DNA of 64,000 nt from Fuerstiella sp. (GTDB taxonomy: Bacteria > Planctomycetota > Planctomycetia > Planctomycetales > Planctomycetaceae): NCBI GenBank assembly GCA_029245955.1, contig JAQWOH010000049.1:1-64000 (forward strand), written 5' to 3'. Under the pieces are notes generated by a model. The model searched no databases. It saw nothing but the letters and a program-made list of their open reading frames with translations, and had not been told where the DNA came from. Shown here one piece after another: positions 46,594 through 56,081 of the stretch (its first letter is position 1; every line of letters starts with the position of its first letter). The position numbers were made by a program, and so were the translations under genes.

Positions 46594-47964
46594 TCATGTC
46601 AGGATGTCATGCACCACACGGCCGTGTACGTCGGTTAAACGAAAATCCCGTCCGGCATGACGATAGGTCAGACGTTCGTGGTCAATTCCGAGCTGGTGCA
46701 GAATTGTGGCCTGCAGGTCATGGACATTTACCTCGTCCTGTGCCACGCGATCGCCCAGATCGTCGCTGCTGCCGTGAACAATACCACCCTTGATGCCGGC
46801 GCCGGCGAGCCATGAACTGTAAACTCGTGAATGATGTCCTCGACCGTCTGTACCAGGCGACTGGACGAATGGTCCACGTCCGAATTCTGTTGTAAACACA
46901 ATCAGCGTGTCGTCCAGCATTCCCCGAGACTTCAAATCCTTGATGAGGGCCGCCACCGGCTGATCGACGTTCCGGGCCAGACGGTCGTACTTCGTGAGTT
47001 CCGCATGTGCATCCCAATTGCGGTCGACACCGCTGTCGCCATCAATCAGTTCCACGAAGCGAACGCCTCGTTCCGCCATCCGCCGCGCCACAAGGCACTG
47101 CCAGGCGAAGCCGGATGTGTCACCGGGCTCCAGTCCGTACAGTTTCATGGTTGATTTCGATTCCTGATGCAGGTCGAACACCTCCGGTGCGGCCAACTGC
47201 ATGCCCGCCGCTGTTTCAAACGATTTTATGCGAGCCGTCAGTTGTGAATCACCGCCGCGGTCCTTCAGGTGCTGCTGATTAAAGTAGTCCAGCATCTCCA
47301 GTTCCGTGCGCTGCAGTCCACTGGTTCTTGCCCGCCGCCGCATGTTTGCGATCGGTTCCGGGCCGGGAATGACGCGGGTTCCCTGATGAACGGCGGGCAA
47401 AAAATCCGAACCCCACACCTGCCCGCCCGCGTACGGCAGTCCAGGCGAAACAACCATAAATGCAGGAAGGTTGCCGTTCTCTGTGCCCAGTCCATAGCTC
47501 ACCCAGGAACCGATGCTGGGACGATTAAATGTCGCAGACCCTGTATGGATGCCGATCGTGGCGCCAAAGTGATCACCGTTGATGTTGGTCATCGAACGAA
47601 TCACACAGATGTCATCGATCATGCTGCCGATGTGAGGAAACAGATCGCTGACTTCAATACCACTTTGACCGTATGGTCGATATTTCCAGCCACTGCCTTT
47701 GTAAAACGACCCCGGCCTGTATTCAGTGTCGTGGCGAGCGTTCAGGACCGGACGAGGATCGAACGTATCCACGTGAGAGACACCTCCGGTCATGAACAGA
47801 AAAATCACGCGTTTTGCTCTGGGCGCAAAATGAGTCCGATCCCCTGGCTGAGCGCTAAGCCGCCGCGTTTGTCCGTTGTCGGCCATTAGCTCAGCGAGCA
47901 GTCCGGGCAACAGCATGCCGCCTCCGGCCAGCGAGCGAATCATTCGTCTGCGTGTTGGTGGCAT
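46594..47964 (-). CDS. DUF1501 family exported protein
   Basis: This 456-residue protein starts at the ATG at 47964, giving MPPTRRRMIRSLAGGGMLLPGLL, a Tat signal. Family motifs: FMTGGVSHVDTFDPRP, GIEVSDLFPHIGSMIDDICVIRSM, QCLVARRMAERGVRFVELI, NWDAHAELTKYD, FTTEFGRGPFVQ, GRGHHSRVYSSWLAGAGIKGG and LQATILHQLGIDHERLTYRHAG. The C-terminal LTYRHAGRDFRL matches the 2.5-kb copy (LTYFHAGRYKQL), so these two are close relatives. Both follow CxxCH-bearing DUF1549/1553 genes; here the gap is five bases. Confidence 0.93.
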   Translation of the reverse strand: MPPTRRRMIRSLAGGGMLLPGLLAELMADNGQTRRLSAQPGDRTHFAPRAKRVIFLFMTGGVSHVDTFDPRPVLNARHDTEYRPGSFYKGSGWKYRPYGQSGIEVSDLFPHIGSMIDDICVIRSMTNINGDHFGATIGIHTGSATFNRPSIGSWVSYGLGTENGNLPAFMVVSPGLPYAGGQVWGSDFLPAVHQGTRVIPGPEPIANMRRRARTSGLQRTELEMLDYFNQQHLKDRGGDSQLTARIKSFETAAGMQLAAPEVFDLHQESKSTMKLYGLEPGDTSGFAWQCLVARRMAERGVRFVELIDGDSGVDRNWDAHAELTKYDRLARNVDQPVAALIKDLKSRGMLDDTLIVFTTEFGRGPFVQSPGTDGRGHHSRVYSSWLAGAGIKGGIVHGSSDDLGDRVAQDEVNVHDLQATILHQLGIDHERLTYRHAGRDFRLTDVHGRVVHDILT

Positions 47965-47969
47965 GGTTA

Positions 47970-50378
47970 TTAGTCTACAAAATTGAATTCGTTACTGCAC
48001 AGCATCGCTCGAATCAGGCTGGTCCACGCTGCATGAACCTTGCCGTGGCCTTCCTCAGACAGTTGTCCTGCAACTTGCTTAAGATGTGATGAGGCGGCCT
48101 GCAGCTCTTCCGTCCTTGGCTGCCGCCCGTAAATTGTCTGCCACGCCCATGTTACACGCGAATCATGAGATTCGGCGATGTCGATCACGCGTTTTGCGAT
48201 GCTCTGTGACTGACCATCTATAAAAGATGAGTTCATGAAATACAGCGATTGCAGGCTCGTTGTTGTCGGACGCCGCGTGTCAAAATGCAGATTTCCATCG
48301 GGCCCGTCGAACATATCCAGATATCGGTTCTTGCGAATTCGTTGGCGAAACAGATAGATGGTCCTCCGACTGGACGCAAAATCGCCGATGTAGGGTTCAT
48401 GCTGTCGAAAGAAATACGTCAGGCGATGCGGCACGGGATGACGGCCCCCCGGCGACCGATCCAGTTGATCACTGAAGAGCAGAACCGAATCTCGCAGCTG
48501 TTCTGCATCCAGACGCTGCCGATTGCCCCGCCACAGGAAGACATTGTCCGGATCAATGGCGGCACTGGCGGGTACGAAGTTGCTGGCCAGTCGATATGTT
48601 CTGGAAGTGATGATCAGGCGGTGTAACTGTTTGATGGACCAGTCGTTGTCGACAAGATAGCCGGCCAGGAAATCCAGCAACGCCGGATGCGAGGGTTTCG
48701 TTCCACGAACACCAAAGTCGCTGGGCGTCGCTACCAGACCGCGACCGAAATGATGGTGCCAGATGCGATTGACTATCACCCGAGCTGTCAGTGGATTCTG
48801 AGAACCGGTGATCCATTCTGCGAGCTGCAGCCGACCACTTCCAGTGACGTCATCCGGCAGGACCTGCCCTCCAAGAATCTGCAGGAATCCGCGTCTGACC
48901 AGTATTCCTTTGGTATGGGGCTCACCCTGCTGCTGGATGTGCGCGTCATCGCTGTCACCCTCAGCTGCGGCGAAAGCAATGTCCGGATCTGGAAACGTTG
49001 TGGCTACCTGCCTGATCTGTTCGCGCAGATCCAGGACTTCCTGCCACGCTACATCTCGGTTGTAGCCCGGCCTGTTGATCGGCTTGCGCTGGAAGTCTCG
49101 GTAGCGTTCGAAGGCAGCGCGTTCTTTTTTGTGCAGGGGGACCAGTTTCTTCCGATAAGAAGCGAGTAGCTGGTCAGATGCCTGTTTGCCTATCCGGTAG
49201 ACGAAGTCGCTGCGATATGGTTTGTGTTCGGCGCCCGCATGTGGATAGACAGTACTGTCAAATATGCCATACAAGGCGTAGTAGTCGGCGGCCGGAATCG
49301 GGTCAAACTTGTGGTCGTGACAGCGAGCGCAGCCGATCGACAGTCCGAGGAAGGTCTTGCCCAGGTTATTGAGCGTGTCTTCGATCGTTATATGGCGCTG
49401 CCCATGTGGACTGACGCCGATCCGTCGCGAGATCGCTATGTATCCGGTCGCGATCACGCTTTGCCAGCGTTGGTCTTCGTCATCAACGGTGAGAAGATCT
49501 CCCGCGATCTGTTCACGAACAAACTCATCATACGGTTTATCGTTGTTGAACGCGTCAATGATGTAATTTCGATACTTGTAAGCCTCAGGGACGGGAAAGT
49601 CTGCAGCGTCGCCTGCCGTGTCCGCATATCTGACCAGGTCCAGCCAGTGCTGAGCCCATCGTTCGCCATAATGTTGTGACGACAGCAAACGGTCGGTCAG
49701 AATTGCGTATGCGGCTTCCGAATCGTCTGCCGCGGCCAGCGTAAAGGATTCGACTTCCTGCGGCGTCGGAGGCAGTCCGGTCAGGTCAAACGTAAGGCGG
49801 CGAATAATTGTTCGGGGTGCGGTGATTTCCCCGGCGACAAGTCCCTGCGATTCGTGTCGGCGTGCCACAAAAGCGTCGATCGGGTGTTGTCCCCATTCAC
49901 CGTCAACGTCCGGAACCCCCGGCCTGGCGATCGGCTGAAAGGACCAGAACGCGCGTTCCACTGCCGTGATGCCGTGTTCGTCCGGTGTGGCTCGAATGGA
50001 CGGTTGTGCCCGAGGCCAGTGCGCACCGTCCGAAATCCATTTCTCAAACGTGTGGATCTCGCCGTTCTTCAGCGCCTCCTGTGGCGGCATTGAGATTTCT
50101 GTGTGGTTCCCGGAAACAGCGAGCCACAGCAAACTGCGTTCCGGGTCACCAACCACTATCGCCGGCCCGGTTTGTCCCCCCTTGAGCATGGCCTGTAAAG
50201 AATCCAGACGCAGCCCGCCCTCGGCCTTGCGACGATGGCACTCATAGCACCGTTTCGCCAGCAGGGGACGCACGCGGGATTCAAAAAAGTCATCCTCTGC
50301 AGATCCCAGTCCGTATACGGGAGAGTGTACGGAGATCAAAAGGATAATGAGAAGGCCAATCTTCATACGCGGAATCAT
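47970..50378 (-). CDS. DUF1549/DUF1553 protein with N-terminal cytochrome c-like domain
   Basis: This roughly 802-residue protein probably starts at the ATG at 50378 or 50366 (MKIGLLIILLISVHSPVYG, signal peptide); a start at 50402 is less likely. The cytochrome-like domain has CYECHRRKAEGGLRLDS and SMPPQEAL. DUF1549 (about 150-380) has LTFDLTGLPPTPQEV, ERWAQHWLDLVRYADTAGD and CARCHDHKFDP. DUF1553 has NPLTARVIVNRIWHHHFGRG and RLIITSRTYR. It is about 130 residues shorter than the 3.9-kb homologue, mainly in the linker between the two DUFs. It is co-transcribed with DUF1501 five bases downstream. Confidence 0.93.
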   Translation of the reverse strand: MIPRMKIGLLIILLISVHSPVYGLGSAEDDFFESRVRPLLAKRCYECHRRKAEGGLRLDSLQAMLKGGQTGPAIVVGDPERSLLWLAVSGNHTEISMPPQEALKNGEIHTFEKWISDGAHWPRAQPSIRATPDEHGITAVERAFWSFQPIARPGVPDVDGEWGQHPIDAFVARRHESQGLVAGEITAPRTIIRRLTFDLTGLPPTPQEVESFTLAAADDSEAAYAILTDRLLSSQHYGERWAQHWLDLVRYADTAGDAADFPVPEAYKYRNYIIDAFNNDKPYDEFVREQIAGDLLTVDDEDQRWQSVIATGYIAISRRIGVSPHGQRHITIEDTLNNLGKTFLGLSIGCARCHDHKFDPIPAADYYALYGIFDSTVYPHAGAEHKPYRSDFVYRIGKQASDQLLASYRKKLVPLHKKERAAFERYRDFQRKPINRPGYNRDVAWQEVLDLREQIRQVATTFPDPDIAFAAAEGDSDDAHIQQQGEPHTKGILVRRGFLQILGGQVLPDDVTGSGRLQLAEWITGSQNPLTARVIVNRIWHHHFGRGLVATPSDFGVRGTKPSHPALLDFLAGYLVDNDWSIKQLHRLIITSRTYRLASNFVPASAAIDPDNVFLWRGNRQRLDAEQLRDSVLLFSDQLDRSPGGRHPVPHRLTYFFRQHEPYIGDFASSRRTIYLFRQRIRKNRYLDMFDGPDGNLHFDTRRPTTTSLQSLYFMNSSFIDGQSQSIAKRVIDIAESHDSRVTWAWQTIYGRQPRTEELQAASSHLKQVAGQLSEEGHGKVHAAWTSLIRAMLCSNEFNFVD

Positions 50379-51030
50379 ACGCAAATCGATGCAGAGACTC
50401 AAAACCCATCATTATCGATTGCTCGTTCCACGGGCGATCCCGGGCGCACTGATGTGGCGGCAGGTACGACGCAGATTACTATTTGAGTTCAGCGCCGGTG
50501 GTCCCGGGGGCCACGAATCAGGTTGATTTCCTGTACGGCGAAGCGCTTCAGGCTTCCGCGGTCGCCGGCATGTACGTTGAGCCTGTCGTCGCTTCTTCCA
50601 TCCGTCCGGCGCCGGCGTGAAGGTTTAGGTTCTGGATTTTGGTTTTCGGCCGATCATCAACGGCAATTCAGTGAGTCAGTGGCCGCAGAATCAGTCTGGC
50701 GAGTGTTCGATACAGCATTATTCGATTAATCCGTCATTTCGCGTGTGACCTGTCTGATCTACGTGCAGGCTCATTCCCGGCGGTGGGTATGGCTGCAACA
50801 TGCTCTCATGCCGAGATCTTCGGGGGCAATCGGGTTACAGGTATTGTTTTCGTGCATCGCAGTGTTTCGACCGTCAGCACGTCTGACTGGACCGAAATCA
50901 CGATACGGGCTTGAGTTGACGGCCCACGCAATGGACAATGTATGGCGTTCGTTCGACGCACGAAGTGAATTTGTTCTGCTCCATGTCTACATCCGAGCGA
51001 TAGCTCGTACAATGGCTCCAGGGTGCTTTC
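50379..51030. other. Intergenic divergent promoter region
   Basis: No domain-bearing frame occurs in this 650-bp region between the minus-strand DUF1549/1553 operon and the plus-strand DUF1501 gene. The small frames at 50523-50729 and 50745-51179 have no recognisable similarity, and the latter overlaps the DUF1501 start in another frame. It presumably contains both promoters. Confidence 0.4.
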
Positions 51031-52389
51031 ATGTTGACGATCCAGGGATCCGGGCTGAAATTATGCGACGGTGTCGCTCGGCGATCCGTTCTGAAGATCG
51101 GTGCGCTCGGACTGGGTGGCCTGAGTCTGCCTCAACTGCTGCAGGCGGAATCGGCTGCCGGTACAGGATCATCCCATAAGTCGGTCATTATGGTGTTTCT
51201 GACGGGTGGCCCGCCGCATCAGGATATGGTGGATCTGAAACCGGATGCGCCTGTCGAATATCGGGGAGAGTTTTCTCCAATCCGGTCGAACGTGGCCGGG
51301 ATTGATGTCTGCGAGCACATGCCGCTACTGGCTCAGCGGATGGACCAGCTGGCGGTGATTCGATCGCTTGTCGGTTCCGAAGGGCGGCATTCGGCGTATC
51401 AATGTCTGCACGGTCATCCGACTCTTAAGCAGCCTCCCGGGGGCTGGCCGTGTTTCGGTGCGGCTGTTTCAAAGTTGCAGGGGCAGGTGAATGAAGAAAC
51501 GCCGGTGGCTGTAAGTCTGCAGCCCCGAATGGGGGGCGCCGGCTGGTCACAACCGGGGCAGCCAGGTTTTGCCGGGATGCGTCATGCTCCATTTGCTGCA
51601 AATGCGCCAGGGGCCAACGACATGGTCCTGACGGGGATGACTCAGCAGACCCTGGCTGATCGTCGCACTTTACTGGGAAGTATGGAATCACTCCGCAGGC
51701 AACTGTCCGCCACAGATGCGATCGACGGAATGGACAGCTTCTACCGACAGGCCTTCGAAATACTGACGTCCGGCAAGCTTGTTAAGGCGCTGGATGTTGA
51801 TGATGAGGATCCGGCGATTCGTGAACGGTACGGTCGCGGTTCTAAAGAGCCAGCCGGATACGGCGACGCCGGCTGGCTGCGCAATGAGGATTTTCTGGTA
51901 GCTCGTCGTCTGGTGGAAGCCGGTGCACGGGTGGTGACGTTGTCTTTCGGACGCTGGGACTGGCATGGTCAGCCACACGGGACAAACTTTGACAACGCAA
52001 GGGACCATATCCCGGCGCTGGACCAGGCTCTGTCAGCATTGCTGGACGACCTGAAGGAAAGGGGCCTGGATCGTGATACATCGGTGGTTGTGTGGGGAGA
52101 ATTCGGACGTACTCCGAAGATCAACAAAAAGGGGGGCCGGGATCACTGGCCTCAGGTTGGCTGCGCTCTGCTGGCAGGTGGCGGCATTCGGACCGGGCAG
52201 GTCATTGGCGAAACAAACGAACTGGCGGAGTACGCCACAAGGCGTCCGGTGCATTTTCAGGAAGTGTTTGCGACGTTGTATCGCAACCTGGGAATCGACA
52301 TCGATCGAGCCACGATCGAGGATCTGACGGGGAGGCCGCAGTATCTGGTGGACCACGCCAAGTACCAGCCTCTGCCGGAACTCGTCTGA
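51031..52389 (+). CDS. DUF1501 family exported protein
   Basis: This 452-residue protein starts at the ATG at 51031. The N-terminal segment VARRSVLKIGALGLGGLSLPQLL is a Tat signal. DUF1501 signatures: MVFLTGGPPHQDMVDLKPDAP, CEHMPLLAQRMDQLAVIRSLVG, FLVARRLVEAGARVVTLSFGRWDWH, VWGEFGRTPKINKKGGRDHWPQVG and VFATLYRNLGIDIDRATIEDL. It lacks an adjacent DUF1549/1553 gene, like the 36.2-kb copy it most resembles. A WD40 gene follows after 82 bp. Confidence 0.93.
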   Translation: MLTIQGSGLKLCDGVARRSVLKIGALGLGGLSLPQLLQAESAAGTGSSHKSVIMVFLTGGPPHQDMVDLKPDAPVEYRGEFSPIRSNVAGIDVCEHMPLLAQRMDQLAVIRSLVGSEGRHSAYQCLHGHPTLKQPPGGWPCFGAAVSKLQGQVNEETPVAVSLQPRMGGAGWSQPGQPGFAGMRHAPFAANAPGANDMVLTGMTQQTLADRRTLLGSMESLRRQLSATDAIDGMDSFYRQAFEILTSGKLVKALDVDDEDPAIRERYGRGSKEPAGYGDAGWLRNEDFLVARRLVEAGARVVTLSFGRWDWHGQPHGTNFDNARDHIPALDQALSALLDDLKERGLDRDTSVVVWGEFGRTPKINKKGGRDHWPQVGCALLAGGGIRTGQVIGETNELAEYATRRPVHFQEVFATLYRNLGIDIDRATIEDLTGRPQYLVDHAKYQPLPELV

Positions 52390-52471
52390 AGTGCTGTTGA
52401 ACAAACGTCTTTATGATCTTTATGACAGGCCGCGACGGGTGGGGTGTTCGTTCAAAGGACTGTGACTTTTC

Positions 52472-53368
52472 GTGAGCATTGAACCGATTCTGACTTTCCG
52501 GCATGACAATGCGGTGTACTCCGTTGCATTCTCGTCTGATGGCAAACTGCTGGCATCGGGTAGTCTTGACAAAACAATCGGGGTCTGGGAACTGCCCTCC
52601 GGCAACCAGAAAGTTCGTCTGAAGGGACATCGTGAAGCCGTCTGTACTGTGGTCTTTCAGAACGATAATTCGTTGTTGTTGTCTGCCAGTCTGGACAAGA
52701 CGCTGCGAACCTGGAATCTTGAGTCGGGCGAGTTGAAGTCGAGCCTGTCGGGGCATCAGGCATACCTGACGTGCATGGCGGCCTCTGCCGATGAAACGCT
52801 GGCCGTGACCGGCTCGCATGACAAGGAGTTGCTTTTGTGGGATACAGAGTCGTCTCGTCAGGTGGCGGTGTTGCAGGGGCACACGGATTTGGTTTCATGC
52901 GTCGCCTGGTCGCCTGACGGGAAACTTGTCGCCTCCGGTGGCCTCGACTTAGTGATCCGGATCTGGGACGTCGAATCGAGACGACAGGTCATGGAAATCG
53001 GTCCTCACCCCAAACCTCTGCAAAGCATCGCGTTTTCTCCGGATGGAAGGAAGCTGGTCGCCAGCGATGAATCTCCGGTAGTTCGAGTCTGGAACTTCAA
53101 GTCCGGAAAAGTTGAACGGACATTTGAGGGACACGAACATTCTGTGAAGACGGTGGCATTTTCCGACGATGGCCGGCAACTTGCCTCAGGCGGTGCCGAC
53201 TCCCGGATTATTGTGCGGGCGTTTACGACCGGTCGGATCGAACATCGGCTTGAGGGCCATCGTAATACGATCTACGGGATCGCATGGTCAGCGGATGGAC
53301 AGCGGCTGGCATCGGCGTCCTTTGACCGAACTGTCCGGGTCTGGCAGCTGAGCGCAGAGACTCCGTAG
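52472..53368 (+). CDS. WD40-repeat protein
   Basis: This 298-residue protein starts with GTG at 52472; an in-frame stop lies nine bases upstream, so no longer form is possible. It is seven near-canonical WD40 blades of about 42 residues: GSLDKTIGVWELPSG, then SLDKTLRTWNLESGELKS, SHDKELLLWDTESS, GLDLVIRIWDVESRRQ, DESPVVRVWNFKSGKV, ADSRIIVRAFTTGRI and SFDRTVRVWQLS. There is no signal peptide, unlike the WD40 protein at 25.2 kb, so it is predicted cytoplasmic and probably a protein-interaction scaffold. It is downstream of and co-directional with DUF1501. Confidence 0.92.
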   Translation: MSIEPILTFRHDNAVYSVAFSSDGKLLASGSLDKTIGVWELPSGNQKVRLKGHREAVCTVVFQNDNSLLLSASLDKTLRTWNLESGELKSSLSGHQAYLTCMAASADETLAVTGSHDKELLLWDTESSRQVAVLQGHTDLVSCVAWSPDGKLVASGGLDLVIRIWDVESRRQVMEIGPHPKPLQSIAFSPDGRKLVASDESPVVRVWNFKSGKVERTFEGHEHSVKTVAFSDDGRQLASGGADSRIIVRAFTTGRIEHRLEGHRNTIYGIAWSADGQRLASASFDRTVRVWQLSAETP

Positions 53369-53570
53369 ACCGGGCGACGTATGGCGTTGCGAGTGGCCCG
53401 TTTCACAGAGCCTGCCTGCACTGCTTGTCGGCTGTCTCGATTAACCGATCCGAAACGTTGCGGGATGCGCACCCGTTGGCTCACGCGCCGCCCGTTGGGC
53501 GAAAGCTTAAACGATCCGCAAGCCGGTTCGAAAAGCGGAGCTGCATCGGAGGCTGCACCCGTGTGCGTGT

Positions 53571-54497
53571 TCAGAATCTGACATCATCAGGCCCTTTCAG
53601 GGCCAGCATTGTGCGGGCTTCGGCGGGTGTGGCGATCTCCAGTGATAACTCGTCCAGAATATGAGATATCTTCCTGACCTGAGTTGCGTTGCTTTCGGCC
53701 AGCACCCCTTTCGACAGGTACAGATTGTCTTCAAGACCGATACGCACATGACCCCCCAGCATCGCTCCCGTTGTCACAAATCGAGTTTGATGTCGTCCGG
53801 CGGCCAGTATGGACCATTGATAATCAGATCCAAACAGCTTGTCAGCGATACGACGCATGTGCAGCAGGTTCTCGGGATCCGGTCCGATACCACCCAGAAT
53901 GCCGAATATTGTCTGCACAAAAAAGGGAGGCTTCGTCAGACCTCGATCAACAAAATGCGCTAGGTTGTACAGGTGCCCAACGTCGTAACATTCGAATTCA
54001 AAACGTGTGCCACAGCCTTTTCCGAGGCGTTCCAGAATCGTTTCGATATCGGTGAACGTGTTGCGAAAAATTTGATTACGGGATCCGCTTAGATAGTCGG
54101 GTTCCCAATCGTGCTTCCAGTCCGGGAATTTTTCCAGTGCCGGATAGAGTCCGAAGTTCATGGATCCCATGTTCAGTGAACACATCTCAGGCTGCAGTGC
54201 CAGCGGTCCGGCAATGCGTTCCTCGATGGACATGGTCGCGGCACCACCCGTTGTGATGTTGATGACAGCGTCGCAGGCGTCACGGATCTGGGGAAGGAAC
54301 TGTCGAAAAATATCGGGGTCCGGTGTGGGACTGCCGTTGTTGGGGTCTCGTGCGTGTAGATGCAGAATCGCCGCTCCGGCGTTTGCCGCGCCAATTGCGC
54401 TGGCGGCGATCTCATCCGGGGTGATCGGAAGATGCGGCGACATTGTCGGTGTATGAATTGACCCTGTGACAGCGCACGTAATGATGACTTTAGACAT
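53571..54497 (-). CDS. Beta-keto acid cleavage enzyme (BKACE, DUF849)
   Basis: This 308-residue member of the DUF849 family condenses a beta-keto acid with acetyl-CoA and cleaves it to acetoacetate plus a shorter acyl-CoA. Visible features are VIITCAVTGSIHTP at the start, the zinc motif HLHARDP (His46, His48), ITTGGA, SLNMGSMNFG, FECYDVGHL, FGILGGIGPDP and GGHVRIGLEDNLYLSKG. Characterised members include 3-keto-5-aminohexanoate and 3-dehydrocarnitine cleavage enzymes. It is last in a minus-strand operon with a 3-hydroxyacyl dehydrogenase and a thioesterase, the trio used for L-carnitine degradation (CdhC-type role), but the substrate here is inferred. Confidence 0.88.
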   Translation of the reverse strand: MSKVIITCAVTGSIHTPTMSPHLPITPDEIAASAIGAANAGAAILHLHARDPNNGSPTPDPDIFRQFLPQIRDACDAVINITTGGAATMSIEERIAGPLALQPEMCSLNMGSMNFGLYPALEKFPDWKHDWEPDYLSGSRNQIFRNTFTDIETILERLGKGCGTRFEFECYDVGHLYNLAHFVDRGLTKPPFFVQTIFGILGGIGPDPENLLHMRRIADKLFGSDYQWSILAAGRHQTRFVTTGAMLGGHVRIGLEDNLYLSKGVLAESNATQVRKISHILDELSLEIATPAEARTMLALKGPDDVRF

Positions 54498-54556
54498 GAC
54501 AATCCAGGTTCAAATGAGCATTGATCAACCGGCAGTTTTCTACCGGCACCGCTGAG

Positions 54557-55543
54557 TCACCCTTTCGAGCCGGTCGCAGGGGCGTCCTGAAACGAGCTGT
54601 CGTCGGCGACAAGTTTAGCGAGTTTCAGCATGGCGGTGTCCCGCTTCGCACTGATTTCGTCGACCGTGGCAGGATCGTATTCATAAATGCCACGACCGGA
54701 ACGCGGCCCCAGGCTGCCTTCGTTCAGCAGTTGCTGAATTGAATCGGGTACAGATGAGTCATTGCGCAGTTCGGGAACGAGGCGTTTGTAGACAGTGGAC
54801 CAGATGTCGATGCCTCCGAAATCGCATACAGCCAGCGGACCGGAAACTGCAAGTCGAAAACCGAGGCTGCCCTGGATCGCCGCGTCGATGTCCTCTCGAC
54901 TGGCAATTCCGCGTTCATACAGATCCCAGATTTCTCGGATCATCGCCATCTGTACACGATTCACCAGGAATCCCGGGATCTCTGCATTGACACGCACAGC
55001 CTGTTTTCCGAGTTTTCGATGCAGAGCAATTGTCGTTCTTGTAATTTGATCGGTCGTTTCGGGCCCTGGCACAATCTCCACCGTTGGCACAATATGCGGA
55101 GGATTAAACCAGTGTGTCACAATGGCCCGCCGGGGGTCTCGCATGTTGGCGCAGGATTCGGAAATAGTGAACGTCGACGAATTGCTGGCAATGATCGTCG
55201 TTTTCTCGACCACGTCTTCGATGCGTGCGAAGAAGTCCTGTTTGATTTCGCGGTTTTCCGCGATGGCCTCGACGATGAAGTCTGCGTCTGTGGCAGCGTC
55301 TGCCTCTGATTCCAGAATCTTGATGCGATTCAGAATTGGTTCGACATCGTTACCGCTGATCAGGTCATTCGCCACAAAGGCGTTAAGATTGCTTCGAATT
55401 CGATCCGGAGTGGACTCGCGTGCCTCAGTATTGGCGTCGAATGCGCGAACCGGGAACCCGGCCATCGCGAATGACTGGGCGATTCCATGGCCCATGCGTC
55501 CCAGGCCGATGACGGCAATCCGACGAATCTGTTCAAGTTGCAT
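54557..55543 (-). CDS. 3-hydroxyacyl-CoA / carnitine-type dehydrogenase
   Basis: This 328-residue NAD-dependent enzyme has the Rossmann motif GLGRMGHG in the N-terminus, DADFIVEAIAE, ASNSSTF, HWFNPPHIVPTVEIVPG and the C-terminal-domain start EIPGFLVNRVQMAM. It oxidises a 3-hydroxy acid or acyl-CoA to the 3-keto form. In carnitine-degrading bacteria a dehydrogenase of this superfamily (CdhA) feeds a DUF849 enzyme; the combination here fits that logic, but the sequence is closer to general 3-hydroxyacyl dehydrogenases than to the Pseudomonas CdhA I can recall. It is the middle gene of the operon. Confidence 0.85.
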   Translation of the reverse strand: MQLEQIRRIAVIGLGRMGHGIAQSFAMAGFPVRAFDANTEARESTPDRIRSNLNAFVANDLISGNDVEPILNRIKILESEADAATDADFIVEAIAENREIKQDFFARIEDVVEKTTIIASNSSTFTISESCANMRDPRRAIVTHWFNPPHIVPTVEIVPGPETTDQITRTTIALHRKLGKQAVRVNAEIPGFLVNRVQMAMIREIWDLYERGIASREDIDAAIQGSLGFRLAVSGPLAVCDFGGIDIWSTVYKRLVPELRNDSSVPDSIQQLLNEGSLGPRSGRGIYEYDPATVDEISAKRDTAMLKLAKLVADDSSFQDAPATGSKG

Positions 55544-55571
55544 ACGGCTGTGACCTTTGTTGTGCCTGATG

Positions 55572-56024
55572 TCAGTGCGGGGCAGGTTTGTGCATCAATG
55601 CTGATTCAAGTGCCCGTCGCACGTATTCGGGGATTGACACTGCCTGATTGGTGTTGCGGTCTACCCAGACATGGATCATGTGCCCCCAGGCGGCTGCCTC
55701 CGGTTGATCGCGTGTGAAGATGCCCACACCGCATTTAGCGGAACGACTGCCAATGTTTTCCACGCGAACCCCCGTTTCTACCTCAGCCGGGTGAGAAATG
55801 GAACGGTGGAAAGTAAGGTGTGTCTCTGCGCCTACCGGGATCAGGCGTGTGTCAGGAAACCCCGGATGGTGTTCTCTAAAGAATTCCGTGACGGCCGTGT
55901 CCATCCAGGCATTGTACACGGCATTGTTAACGTGTCCGTAGACATCGTTATCTTTCCAGCGTGTCGTTACCATACTGAAGATGGAGTAACGTTCGCGTGT
56001 TTCGATGAGCTGAGGTTTGGGCAT
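55572..56024 (-). CDS. Hot-dog-fold acyl-CoA thioesterase
   Basis: This 150-residue protein starts at the ATG at 56024 (MPKPQLIETRERYSIFS); the frame is open further upstream but is antisense to the dehydrogenase gene there. The 4-hydroxybenzoyl-CoA thioesterase signature is visible as WKDNDVYGHVNNAVYNAWMD, with the catalytic Asp in the DND stretch. A thioesterase next to a 3-hydroxyacyl dehydrogenase and a BKACE suggests release of the shortened acyl-CoA as free acid (betainyl-CoA to betaine in the carnitine pathway). In some bacteria the dehydrogenase and thioesterase are fused, which supports a functional link. First gene of the operon. Confidence 0.85.
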   Translation of the reverse strand: MPKPQLIETRERYSIFSMVTTRWKDNDVYGHVNNAVYNAWMDTAVTEFFREHHPGFPDTRLIPVGAETHLTFHRSISHPAEVETGVRVENIGSRSAKCGVGIFTRDQPEAAAWGHMIHVWVDRNTNQAVSIPEYVRRALESALMHKPAPH

Positions 56025-56081
56025 AATGCTAAGCCTACTGAACAGCCATTTGTTTTCAACGATCTCATGCTGTGTGGAATC

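Noticed and set aside
53571..56024. Assigning cdhA, cdhB and cdhC symbols to the operon
   Set aside because: The gene set fits L-carnitine degradation, but the dehydrogenase and DUF849 sequences are not close enough to characterised carnitine enzymes from memory to fix the substrate.
55671..56081. Long open frame upstream of the 56.1-kb dehydrogenase suggesting an N-terminal fusion
   Set aside because: These residues are antisense to the thioesterase gene, which has a clear motif. The Rossmann fold starts immediately after the ATG at 56082.
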